The notes under the pieces were generated by a model. It did not search any database and was not told the DNA's origin. It saw only the letters and a program-made list of their open reading frames with translations. The position numbers were made by a program, and so were the translations under genes. Below, in pieces: positions 1-8,161 of a stretch of DNA of 64,000 nt (position 1 is its first letter; every line of letters starts with the position of its first letter). Location: positions 469,124 to 533,123 of the forward strand of contig NZ_KI519553.1 in NCBI RefSeq assembly GCF_000483125.1. Reading direction: 5' to 3'. The DNA comes from Atopobium fossor DSM 15642 (lineage in GTDB: Bacteria; Actinomycetota; Coriobacteriia; Coriobacteriales; Atopobiaceae).

Positions 1-138
1 TACACACGTGCGCATGGCTTACATGGGGGCTCATCCACGCGCTCATTCATAAGGTTGCAGTCATAAGCTTGCATCCACCGTGCCTACATATTTGAATCAC
101 TAATATCATAAAAATTTTTTTAAGTCACCCACCGTCTA
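1..138. other. Intergenic left edge, no gene supported
   Basis: No coding region with a credible start and ribosome binding site is visible. An A/T-rich run lies near 108-121. A minus-strand reading frame is open from an ATG at 50-48 off the left edge, but only about 16 codons are present and no Shine-Dalgarno is seen. Confidence 0.4.
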
Positions 139-176
139 ACCCACTACTTAACCATACAAGTAGTGGGTCTTTTGTT
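139..176 (+). terminator. Rho-independent terminator upstream of the dcw cluster
   Basis: An 11-bp perfect stem (139-149 with 158-168), an 8-nt loop and a T-rich tail (CTTTTGTT) form a classic intrinsic terminator. It probably ends transcription from a gene left of the window and insulates the mraZ promoter. Confidence 0.75.
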
Positions 177-231
177 GCTTAACCACAATATATTGTGGTT
201 GAAAGGCTGAAAGCATTTTTATCATCCCAAA

Positions 232-295
232 GGTGGGGAATTTGGGGGATAAAGTGGGGGAAAGTGTTGAGAAATGTTGCAAAAGAACGTATAGT
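232..295 (+). promoter_or_regulatory. mraZ promoter with MraZ operator boxes
   Basis: TGGGG-type boxes occur at 234-238, 243-247 and 255-259, followed by a weaker TGTTG at 265-269, at a spacing of roughly 10 bp. MraZ is known to repress dcw operons by binding tandem TGGGN-like boxes at its own promoter. Immediately downstream lies a sigma-70-type promoter: TTGAGA (267-272), a 17-bp spacer and TATAGT (290-295). Boxes and promoter were found by eye; autoregulation is inferred. Confidence 0.65.
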
Positions 296-354
296 TATGT
301 ATACGCAACGTGGACACGACTCCACGCAGACCGCAAAGCGAAAGGAGGGTGAGT

Positions 355-786
355 ATGTATTTGACCGACCACTACAATCGAAACCTAGACGTCAAGTCCC
401 GTCTCACCCTTCCTGCGGACTTCCGCAAGCAGTTTGCTAATAAGGTTTGCTTGGTTCCTTTTCATGGCGCGTTGTGTGGTTTTACCCCTGAAGGACATCA
501 GGAGTGGATGCAAAGTTTCTTTCCTGAGGGCTTTGACCCAAAGGATAAGGAGCAGGACGCCATCCGTCGTAGGCTCTCGGCGCTTACTACTACAGTTGAT
601 ATTGATACTGCTGGTCGTATTGCCTTGAGTAAAGTCTCGGAACAAATTCGCGAGAAGTTCGAACTCGGCCGCGAACTCGAGATTGTGGGCAATGTGGATC
701 ACTTTGAGATCTTCAGTGCCTCTAAATGGGAGCAAATGCAAGCAAGCTTCCTGGATGACGACTTTGATTCACTCCTGTTTGGCTAG
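355..786 (+). CDS. mraZ: Transcriptional regulator MraZ
   Basis: First gene of the dcw cluster. MraZ is a small double AbrB-fold (SpoVT-like) DNA-binding protein that forms ring oligomers and controls its own operon. The 143-residue product starts MYLTDHYNRNLDVKSR, the typical N-terminus, and the second swapped-hairpin repeat (TTVDIDTAGRIALS) is clear in the middle. ATG 355 is chosen because GGAGGG at 344-349 sits 5 nt upstream; a longer frame from 310 would add residues unlike the family. The stop overlaps the first base of the most upstream possible start of rsmH by one base. Repeated boxes upstream suggest autoregulation. Confidence 0.93.
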   Translation: MYLTDHYNRNLDVKSRLTLPADFRKQFANKVCLVPFHGALCGFTPEGHQEWMQSFFPEGFDPKDKEQDAIRRRLSALTTTVDIDTAGRIALSKVSEQIREKFELGRELEIVGNVDHFEIFSASKWEQMQASFLDDDFDSLLFG

Positions 787-800
787 TGAAGGGGACCGCT

Positions 801-1772
801 TTGACAGAAGAATATCGGCACGTTCCCGTAATGCTTAATGAGGTCCTTCAAGCGTTGGACCCCCAAAAGGGAGACGTTGTATGCGACTGCACGCTGGGCG
901 GTGCTGGTCACACCATACAGATGGCTAAGCTGGTAGCTCCAGAAGGCTTATCTATAGGAATTGATCAGGACGATATGGCTCTAGCAGCAGCAACACAACG
1001 TTTTGAGAAGGAAGTTCCAGGCGCACATCATACGTTTCTTAAGGGAAACTTTGGCGATTTGGATAACCTCCTCTTGCAAGCCCACGTATCTGGTGTGGAT
1101 TGTTTCCTCTTTGACCTTGGAGTTTCATCTCCACAACTCGATATTCCCATGAGGGGTTTTTCGTATCACGAGGATGCCCCACTCGACATGCGTATGGATC
1201 CGGGTAATAACACCCTAACCGCAGCAGAGGTCGTAAACACCTATAACGAAGCAGATCTCGCTCGGATTCTTCGCGTGTATGGGGATGAGAGTTACGCAAA
1301 AAGCATTGCCAAGCAGATGATTTACCACAGAGCAAAAGCGCCAATTACAACAACGCTTGAGCTGGTGGAGGTTATCAAAGCAGGTATTCCTGCAGCTGCA
1401 CGGCGTCATGGTGGACATCCTGCACGTAAGAGCTTTCAAGCGCTTCGTATTGAAGTAAACCATGAACTTGAAGTACTTGAACAGGGGCTTCGCGCGGCAG
1501 TTCGCTGGGCAAATGAAGGTGGTAGGATTTGCGTCATTAGCTATCACTCGTTAGAAGACCGCATCGTTAAGCATATTTTTTCTCAGCTTTCTCAAGGCTG
1601 TGTATGTCCTCCGGAACTTCCGGTGTGCATGTGTGGCCAGGTGCCGATACTCAACGTTATAACGCGTAAACCACTTGTTGCAACGCAGCAAGAGATCGAG
1701 AAGAACCCTCGAGCTCGCAGTGCAAAGACGCGCGTAGCAGTAAAGCTTTTTGCTCCGCGTAACAACAAGTAG
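801..1772 (+). CDS. rsmH: 16S rRNA (cytosine(1402)-N4)-methyltransferase RsmH
   Basis: RsmH (formerly MraW) N4-methylates C1402 of 16S rRNA in the ribosomal P site using S-adenosylmethionine. Seen in the sequence: the SAM-binding glycine loop DCTLGGAGHT near residue 30, GVSSPQLD near 107 and SYHSLEDRIVK near 247, all family signatures. A C-terminal run of cysteines is present. The TTG at 801 is preferred because AAGGGG (789-794) lies about 6 nt upstream; a GTG at 786, overlapping the mraZ stop, is in frame and cannot be excluded. It is the second gene of the dcw operon. Confidence 0.93.
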   Translation: MTEEYRHVPVMLNEVLQALDPQKGDVVCDCTLGGAGHTIQMAKLVAPEGLSIGIDQDDMALAAATQRFEKEVPGAHHTFLKGNFGDLDNLLLQAHVSGVDCFLFDLGVSSPQLDIPMRGFSYHEDAPLDMRMDPGNNTLTAAEVVNTYNEADLARILRVYGDESYAKSIAKQMIYHRAKAPITTTLELVEVIKAGIPAAARRHGGHPARKSFQALRIEVNHELEVLEQGLRAAVRWANEGGRICVISYHSLEDRIVKHIFSQLSQGCVCPPELPVCMCGQVPILNVITRKPLVATQQEIEKNPRARSAKTRVAVKLFAPRNNK

Positions 1773-1846
1773 CCACACACTTGCTCTAACACACTATAAA
1801 CGCAGTATCACTACATTTGATTTACACCATAAGGAGCACCAACATC

Positions 1847-2365
1847 ATGGCTTATCCACTTACACAGGCGCAAAGCCTTGAGGCTCAGGAGAGTAGGCGC
1901 GTTGCGCGTCAGACTCGTCCTGCCTTTGAGGTTGTAGAGGGCGCCGGCCTTGATGCGCGTGTACGCCAAGGTGTATCCGATGTATTTTTGTCTCGCGTTC
2001 GTATGGCAGCTTTAGCAATTGTGGTTTTTGCAGTGCTGGCCATTACGCGTGTAACGCTTTACGCTGCTACCGCAAGCTCTTTACAGGCAAATGCAGAGCT
2101 TCGCAGCCAAATTAAAATGGCACAAAGTCTAGAAAATGACCTTAAGGTAACGTCCTCTGCACTTTCTAATAGTTCTCGTATTGATCGTATTGCTACACAA
2201 AATTACGGTATGGTACGTGCTTCTCAAACTGAAGTTATTAGTCTTGGTGGCAGCACACAGGATAGCTTTATAGCTTCTACCGGCGATAATGACAAGCAGA
2301 TTGAGGGCAGCAAAAAGAGCACTAACGAGTCCACTAAGACCAACGCTTCTACTAGCGTAAAGTAA
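1847..2365 (+). CDS. ftsL: FtsL-like septum formation protein
   Basis: A 172-residue bitopic membrane protein with a cytoplasmic N-terminus, one membrane segment at about residues 54-76, then a short heptad-like coiled coil (LQANAELRSQIKMAQSLEN) and a Ser/Thr/Lys-rich tail. Size, topology and position between rsmH and the septal penicillin-binding protein are those of FtsL, which forms a complex with FtsQ/DivIB and FtsB/DivIC and helps activate FtsW-FtsI. Sequence conservation in this family is low, so the call rests mainly on context. ATG 1847 follows AAGGAG at 1831-1836; an upstream in-frame start at 1817 lacks such a site. Confidence 0.75.
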   Translation: MAYPLTQAQSLEAQESRRVARQTRPAFEVVEGAGLDARVRQGVSDVFLSRVRMAALAIVVFAVLAITRVTLYAATASSLQANAELRSQIKMAQSLENDLKVTSSALSNSSRIDRIATQNYGMVRASQTEVISLGGSTQDSFIASTGDNDKQIEGSKKSTNESTKTNASTSVK

Positions 2366-2378
2366 TACAATCTTTGTT

Positions 2379-4157
2379 GTGGGTAGTAAAAATCGACAGA
2401 GAAACAAAAGACGTGTTCGCGGCTCCTCCTATGATGAGGTGCCGCGCACTTCTCGTAGGGGCTTAGGATCTAACGAGTCCTCTAATACATTACTTGCTGT
2501 AGGTCAGTTTGGTTGGGTTCCCGTTATTTTTGTGGGACTCTTTTTGCTTGTTATTTTGCGCCTAGTGTATCTACAGGTTATTGATGCACCTCGTTTAGCT
2601 GCAAAAGCTCATGCTAACCATACCAATGTTATTACCATTTCATACAAGCGCGGTACGATTTATGATCGCAATGGTAATGTGCTGGCTACGAGTGAGGATT
2701 GCCAAACTATTTACGTTAACCCCAAAGAGGTGGCTGATGTAGATATTACCTCTCAGATTTTGGCTCAAGACTTGGGTGGCAAACAGGAAGACTATAGGGC
2801 AGTTTTATCTCAAAATACCACTTTTGCCTACATTCAGCACAAAGTTGATTTACCACTTATAGAGCAGCTTAAAGAGGACCTTAAAAAGGCAAAGCAGACC
2901 GGTATTTATTACCTAGCAGATACTAAGCGTGTGTATCCCTATGGATCGCTTGCTGGTCAGATTTTGGGTGTTGTAGGTACCGATGGTAATGGTCTTACGG
3001 GTCTTGAGCTGTATTACGACAAGATTTTGAGTGGCACCAATGGCCAAATGACCATGGAAGTTGGTGCTGATGGTACTCCTATTGCAGGTGGAGCCAATCA
3101 AATCACCGAAGCAAAAAATGGTCAGGATATCGTATTGTCATTAGACGTAGATGTCCAACAAGTAGCAGAGAACAAAATTACTGAGGCTATCGAGACATAT
3201 GGTGCAGAGTCTGGCATGGTTATGGTTACAGACCCTAAATCCGGAGAAATTTTAGCTGCATGCTCTACGCCTCTTCTTAACATTACCGATCCTACATCCT
3301 ATACCGATGAACAGCTGGCCTTAAAGATGGTCTCGAGCTCGTATGAGCCTGGATCCATGTTTAAGGTTCTTACCATGTCCATTGCCATTGATAACGGCAT
3401 TTTGACGCCCGATTCTGTACTTACGGTACCTGCTGGTGTGAAGGTGGGAGACGATATCGTAAGGGATGACGATGGTCGTGACTACACGATGGATATGTCG
3501 CTCATAGAAATTCTGCGTCGCTCTTCTAACACAGGTTCAATTTTGGTTGGCCGTGCAAATGGTGCAGATACCTTTGCGGCGGGTGTGGAGAAGTTTGGCA
3601 TTGGCTCCAAGACTGGTATTGACTATCCCGGTGAGGTTGAAGGTTTGGTGCCCAAGCGCTCCGAATATACAGGTACTACGCTGGGAACTATGTCGTTTGG
3701 TCAAGGTACCGCAATGCCCATGGTACAAATCGTACGCGCTATAGGCGTTGTTGCTAACAAGGGTGTACTCACCACTCCTCACTTCTTAATCTCCAAGGGT
3801 GGTGAGAAGGTCGATTGGTCTGGCAATAACAAGCAGGTTATATCCGAAGAGACTGCTCAAAAGATGACAACAATGATGCAGGTTGTCGTAGATGAGGGTA
3901 CGGGTGCTGCTGGTAAGGTAGACGGTTATGCAGTTGCCGGCAAGACCGGTACAGGCGAGCAAGCTGGTGAGAACGGCTATAAGGAAAACGTCTACTTAAG
4001 CTCTTTAATTGGTTTTGCAAATGCCGATGACCCTCAAGTTATGGTTTACGTTGGTCTAAACGGAACGAGTTATCTGGCTTCAAGTTCTGCTGCGCCGGTT
4101 TTCTCGTCAATTATGAGTGAGGCGCTCAGCGATATGGGCGTACAGCCTGTTTCCTAA
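2379..4157 (+). CDS. ftsI: Septal penicillin-binding protein, class B (FtsI/PBP3 type)
   Basis: A class B penicillin-binding protein that crosslinks septal peptidoglycan with FtsW. The 592-residue product has a basic cytoplasmic N-terminus, one transmembrane helix at about 43-65, a dimerisation/pedestal domain (RGTIYDRNGNVLA) and a transpeptidase domain. All three active-site motifs are visible: SMFK with Ser326, SSN at 382-384 and KTG at 522-524. No PASTA domains follow the transpeptidase, unlike many Gram-positive homologues. The start is a GTG with no strong ribosome binding site, 13 nt after ftsL, so the exact start is uncertain. Confidence 0.92.
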   Translation: MGSKNRQRNKRRVRGSSYDEVPRTSRRGLGSNESSNTLLAVGQFGWVPVIFVGLFLLVILRLVYLQVIDAPRLAAKAHANHTNVITISYKRGTIYDRNGNVLATSEDCQTIYVNPKEVADVDITSQILAQDLGGKQEDYRAVLSQNTTFAYIQHKVDLPLIEQLKEDLKKAKQTGIYYLADTKRVYPYGSLAGQILGVVGTDGNGLTGLELYYDKILSGTNGQMTMEVGADGTPIAGGANQITEAKNGQDIVLSLDVDVQQVAENKITEAIETYGAESGMVMVTDPKSGEILAACSTPLLNITDPTSYTDEQLALKMVSSSYEPGSMFKVLTMSIAIDNGILTPDSVLTVPAGVKVGDDIVRDDDGRDYTMDMSLIEILRRSSNTGSILVGRANGADTFAAGVEKFGIGSKTGIDYPGEVEGLVPKRSEYTGTTLGTMSFGQGTAMPMVQIVRAIGVVANKGVLTTPHFLISKGGEKVDWSGNNKQVISEETAQKMTTMMQVVVDEGTGAAGKVDGYAVAGKTGTGEQAGENGYKENVYLSSLIGFANADDPQVMVYVGLNGTSYLASSSAAPVFSSIMSEALSDMGVQPVS

Positions 4158-4173
4158 GCGTGGGGAGGATAAC

Positions 4174-5622
4174 ATGTTTACTTGGGATGTTGCTTCTATT
4201 TGTGCAGCTACAGAAGCTACTTTGCTGACTGCCAATAGTGATCGTGTGGTTAGGGGTGTAGCAATTGATTCTCGTGAGGTAACCACAGACGGACTGTTTG
4301 TTGCATTTTCCGGAGAGCATGTAGATGGCAATGCATACGCACCTGCAGCAATACAAAACGGTGCTGGCTGTGTAGTGCTTACCTCAGCTCCCACAGACGA
4401 ACTTCTTGTGTTAGCAGCAGAGAAGAAATGCGCCATTGTTCGCGCAGCTCATGATGATGGGGAAGAATTCATGCTGCGCCTTGCACAAGCTTGGCGAGAA
4501 ATACACGCAAACTGGTTTGTAGTTGGCGTTACAGGATCGGTAGGCAAAACCACCACTAAGGATATGTTGGCAGCGGCTATCTCTGCTCGTTATACAACAC
4601 ATGCTACTAAGGGCAACTTTAATAACCTTATTGGCTTGCCGCTTACACTGCTTTCTGCTCCTGAGGATACGCAAGTTATTGTGGCCGAGATGGGCATGAA
4701 TCATTTTGGTGAGATTACTCGCTTGGCTGCTGTAGCTCATCCAACCTTAGCTGTTATTACCAATGTGGGAACTAGCCATATTGGTCTTCTTGGCTCGCGA
4801 GAAAATATTGCAAAAGCTAAGGCAGAAATAGTATCCGGAATGGTTCAAGACTCACTTGAGGGTATGCAAATTAAACCCTGTCTATACCTAGTGAGTTCTG
4901 ATGACTTTAGTACCTATATCGATACTCAGTATGCACAACCTTCTGGCATAGTTACCTCATATATTGGTACTTCTATAGATGATAATCTGAGTGCTCGTAA
5001 CATTAAGCTTACAGATGAGGGTTATGTTTCTTGTGATGTATATTATGAAAATGGCGATATTCAGCAAGCACAATTACCAATTCCAGGAAAACATTTGATA
5101 AGTGACTATCTTTTAGCGCTTGCAGTTGCCGATAAACTTAATATCAACCATCAAGCTAGTATTGAAGCTATACAAAATATGCCACAAACGCATATGCGCT
5201 TAGAAATTGTTGGTGGTAAAGATAAGCCACGCATGATTGATGATAGCTATAATGCAAGCCCTAGCTCCATGGCAGCTGCTCTTGACGTCTTAACTTCACT
5301 GCCTTGTAAGGGTAAGCGTGTGGCAGTTCTGGGAGAAATGGGCGAGATGGGGGATATGGCTGTACAGCTTCACAATTACGTTGGTGCCTATGCTGCTGCC
5401 AAACCTTTGGATATGCTCGTTCTTATCGGAAGTGAATTTGTGGGTGGGATGCGCGAAGCAGCTATCACAATGGGTATGTCTGACGATAAAATTGAAACGT
5501 TTGAAACTGTGGATGCAGCGGTTGGTGCACTCAAACCAATCTTGGAGTCCAACGATTTAGTGCTGGCTAAAGCTTCAAGATCGAGTGCGCTTGACCTATT
5601 TGTAAAGGGGGTGCTCGCATAG
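4174..5622 (+). CDS. murF: UDP-MurNAc-tripeptide--D-Ala-D-Ala ligase MurF
   Basis: MurF adds the D-Ala-D-Ala dipeptide to the UDP-MurNAc-tripeptide, the last cytoplasmic amino-acid addition in peptidoglycan precursor synthesis. Three Mur-ligase domains are present in 482 residues. The ATP loop GSVGKTTTKD lies at about 121, and MIDDSYNASPSSM in the C-terminal part is typical of MurF. ATG 4174 follows GGGGAGG; an earlier ATG at 4117 would overlap ftsI by 41 nt. murE, often the gene just before murF, is absent here and must be elsewhere. Its TAG overlaps the GTG start of mraY by one base. Confidence 0.93.
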   Translation: MFTWDVASICAATEATLLTANSDRVVRGVAIDSREVTTDGLFVAFSGEHVDGNAYAPAAIQNGAGCVVLTSAPTDELLVLAAEKKCAIVRAAHDDGEEFMLRLAQAWREIHANWFVVGVTGSVGKTTTKDMLAAAISARYTTHATKGNFNNLIGLPLTLLSAPEDTQVIVAEMGMNHFGEITRLAAVAHPTLAVITNVGTSHIGLLGSRENIAKAKAEIVSGMVQDSLEGMQIKPCLYLVSSDDFSTYIDTQYAQPSGIVTSYIGTSIDDNLSARNIKLTDEGYVSCDVYYENGDIQQAQLPIPGKHLISDYLLALAVADKLNINHQASIEAIQNMPQTHMRLEIVGGKDKPRMIDDSYNASPSSMAAALDVLTSLPCKGKRVAVLGEMGEMGDMAVQLHNYVGAYAAAKPLDMLVLIGSEFVGGMREAAITMGMSDDKIETFETVDAAVGALKPILESNDLVLAKASRSSALDLFVKGVLA

Positions 5623-6653
5623 TGTTTGGTAAGCCAAGCTATCCGAGCTATCAAGTCTTTTTGGCAATTGGACTTTCGGCAGTTATTGTCTTGGTTTTAA
5701 TGCCGTTATTTATTAGGCTCATGCGTCGTGAAGGAGTAGGCCAACAAATCCGCGCCGACGGTCCCCAGCGTCATCTGATTAAACAAGGAACTCCAACCAT
5801 GGGCGGGTTTATCATCTTGCTTGCCATGGGCATTACCTGTGTACTTCTTGCTCGTTGGACATCCGATTTGATTATTGGTTTTGGTGCAACTATCATCACG
5901 GCACTTTTGGGTATTGCGGATGACATAGAATCAGTTGCTCATGGGCGTTCGCTTGGCTTGACACCAAAACAAAAGATGATTGGCCTTTTTCTTATTTCTG
6001 TTTCTTTTGGTTTGCTTGCAGTAAATTTGTGTGGCATTGCACCACTTTTGCGCTTTCCTGGTGGCTTTGATATTGATCTTGGCATTTTAACCAGTACTTT
6101 TGTAGTTAATGGTATGAACATTGCTGTACCTTGGTTATATATCTTCTTTGTATTTCTACTTATGGCTGGTATGTCCAATGCAGTAAACCTGACTGACGGC
6201 TTGGATGGTTTATCTGGCGGTACGGTGCTTGTGGTTATGCTTATGATGGCTGCTGTTGCTTTTAGCTATTCCGAAGTAAATTTAGCGGTATTTGCAGCTT
6301 CCATTGCAGGTGGTTTGATTGGGTTTTTGTGGTTTAACTGCCATCCTGCATCCATCTTTATGGGAGATACGGGTTCGCTTGCCTTTGGCTCTGCCTTTGC
6401 TGCCTTGGCTGTGCTTACCAAGACCGAGGTTGTTTCGGTAGTTATGGGTGGCTTATTTGTAGTTGAAGCGCTGTCCGTTATGATTCAGGTCTGTAGCTTC
6501 AAGCTTACTGGTAAGCGTGTTTTCTTAATGGCGCCCATTCATCATCATTTTGAGAAGCTTGGCTGGAGCGAAACCAAAGTTGTTATCAGATTTTGGATTA
6601 TTTCGGCGGCATTTGCTGCCCTTGGCTTTGCTCTGTACTTCCAGCTAAAGTAA
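5622..6653 (+). CDS. mraY: Phospho-N-acetylmuramoyl-pentapeptide-transferase MraY
   Basis: An integral membrane enzyme that transfers phospho-MurNAc-pentapeptide from UDP to undecaprenyl phosphate, making lipid I. The 343-residue product is almost entirely membrane segments. Catalytic-loop motifs are seen: NLTDGLDGL near 189, FMGDTGSL near 246 and the histidine loop APIHHHFEKLGW near 306. The GTG start overlaps the murF stop by one base and follows AAAGGGGG, indicating translational coupling. Confidence 0.95.
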   Translation: MFGKPSYPSYQVFLAIGLSAVIVLVLMPLFIRLMRREGVGQQIRADGPQRHLIKQGTPTMGGFIILLAMGITCVLLARWTSDLIIGFGATIITALLGIADDIESVAHGRSLGLTPKQKMIGLFLISVSFGLLAVNLCGIAPLLRFPGGFDIDLGILTSTFVVNGMNIAVPWLYIFFVFLLMAGMSNAVNLTDGLDGLSGGTVLVVMLMMAAVAFSYSEVNLAVFAASIAGGLIGFLWFNCHPASIFMGDTGSLAFGSAFAALAVLTKTEVVSVVMGGLFVVEALSVMIQVCSFKLTGKRVFLMAPIHHHFEKLGWSETKVVIRFWIISAAFAALGFALYFQLK

Positions 6654-6676
6654 CTATTGAGGCAGGAAGACAATAC

Positions 6677-6727
6677 ATGAATGTATGTGCGCTTCTGTCC
6701 AAATTGGGCGGGAGCGCCTGTGCGTAA
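6677..6727 (+). other. Possible 16-codon leader ORF before murD
   Basis: ATG 6677 follows AGGAAG (6664-6669) at 7 nt and encodes a 16-residue peptide (MNVCALLSKLGGSACA) ending in TAA at 6725. The murD start proposed here (6753) lies 25 nt further on with a weak ribosome site of its own. The spacing suggests a translated leader coupled to murD, but chance cannot be excluded for so short a frame. Confidence 0.25.
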
Positions 6728-6752
6728 AAGAACAATAAAAGTTAGGTATAGC

Positions 6753-8159
6753 ATGGCTGTGTGGAACTTAGGAAACGTACTTGTACTCGGACTTGGCAAA
6801 ACAGGAGTTGCTGTTTGCGAGTACCTCTTAAGCCTTGGGCCTGCTCGCGTTGCGTCTATTACTTTGTATGGTGGCGCCTCGTCTGTTGCTACCAAGAAAA
6901 CCTCAGAACTTGAAGCTCAGGGTGTTTGTGTGGTTGTGGGAACCGATACGGTAAAGGGTAGGTATGACCTTGCCATCTCTTCACCTGGGATTTCTGAGTT
7001 TTGTGACTTCTTTCTAAGTGCTCAAGCTCATGCCACCCTCATTATGGGTGAACCTGAATTTGCGTATCGAGAAAGTCCTACCAATTGGATTGGTATTACG
7101 GGTACCAATGGTAAGACCACTACAACCCTGCTTACGTGCGCATTGTTGCAAAAAGCAGGCTTATCTGCGCAAACAGTGGGAAATATTGGCACCTTGAGCA
7201 TTAGCCAAGTTCCTTCTCGGCAGCAAAACGAGTGGTTTGTGGCAGAGCTTTCCAGCTTCCAGCTAGCGGGCACTTCTACTTTGCATCCTCGCGTGGCAGT
7301 GTTGCTTAATCTCACGCCTGACCATATTGCATGGCACCAGACCTGGGAACATTATGCAGGCTCTAAGGAGCGCATTTTTGCCAATCTCAACTCGGATGAT
7401 CTTGCAGTAATTTCTTCTGATGCCAACTTGGAGCCTATGGTAAAACGTCTTTTGGAGCGCAACATTCGTACGTGCATAATAGATGCTACATCAGATCCTC
7501 AAACCTATAACGCTGGTTTTGTTCGTAACAACATGCTGGTTGTACGTCTAAACGGAAAAGAACATACACTTATTTGTGTTGATGATTTGCTCATTAAGGG
7601 CGTTCATAATGTACAAAACGCTCTGGCTTCTGCTGCTGTTGCACTGGAAGTGGGTGTGTCTGCTACATGTATTTCTCAGACCTTGGTACAGTTTGGTGCG
7701 CTTGAGCATCGTATTGAGCCTGTGGGTCAGCTTAATGGCGTTCATTTTATAAATGATTCTAAGGCAACCAATACAGATGCTGTGATTAAAGCACTTACTG
7801 CTTTTGCACCTCAGACAGTGATTCTCATGGTCGGCGGACATGATAAGGGTACGGATCTTACCAGTTTTTGTAAGGCGGTATTGGCAGGTTGTAAAGCTGT
7901 TGTGTGCTTTGGAGAAGCTGGTAAACGTTTTGAATCTGAACTTACAGCAGCTGTTGCGGCTGCCGATATACCCGTTAAGCTAGAAGTGGTACACGCTCAG
8001 CATTTAGCAGATGCACTGGACTGTGCCTATGAACTTGCAACATCGGGAGATAGTATCTTATTTTCTCCTGCCTGCTCATCATTTGATGAGTTTTCCAGTT
8101 ATGAAGAACGTGGCCGTGTTTTTAAGCATTTGGTCGCAACCAAAATTCAGGAGCGCTAA
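6753..8159 (+). CDS. murD: UDP-N-acetylmuramoyl-L-alanine--D-glutamate ligase MurD
   Basis: MurD adds D-glutamate to UDP-MurNAc-L-alanine. The 468-residue protein begins with a nucleotide-binding fold (VLVLGLGKTGVAV), carries the ATP loop GTNGKTTTTL at about 117, LNLTPDHIAWH in the central domain and FINDSKATNTDA in the C-terminal domain, the family pattern. ATG 6753 gives the usual N-terminus; an in-frame ATG at 6681 would add 24 residues with no counterpart in the family. The 99-nt gap after mraY is the longest in this part of the operon and holds a possible leader ORF. Confidence 0.92.
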   Translation: MAVWNLGNVLVLGLGKTGVAVCEYLLSLGPARVASITLYGGASSVATKKTSELEAQGVCVVVGTDTVKGRYDLAISSPGISEFCDFFLSAQAHATLIMGEPEFAYRESPTNWIGITGTNGKTTTTLLTCALLQKAGLSAQTVGNIGTLSISQVPSRQQNEWFVAELSSFQLAGTSTLHPRVAVLLNLTPDHIAWHQTWEHYAGSKERIFANLNSDDLAVISSDANLEPMVKRLLERNIRTCIIDATSDPQTYNAGFVRNNMLVVRLNGKEHTLICVDDLLIKGVHNVQNALASAAVALEVGVSATCISQTLVQFGALEHRIEPVGQLNGVHFINDSKATNTDAVIKALTAFAPQTVILMVGGHDKGTDLTSFCKAVLAGCKAVVCFGEAGKRFESELTAAVAAADIPVKLEVVHAQHLADALDCAYELATSGDSILFSPACSSFDEFSSYEERGRVFKHLVATKIQER

Positions 8160-8161
8160 GT

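Noticed and set aside
1-50. Minus-strand frame open from ATG 50-48 to the left edge
   Set aside because: Only about 16 codons are visible, with no ribosome binding site or recognisable sequence.
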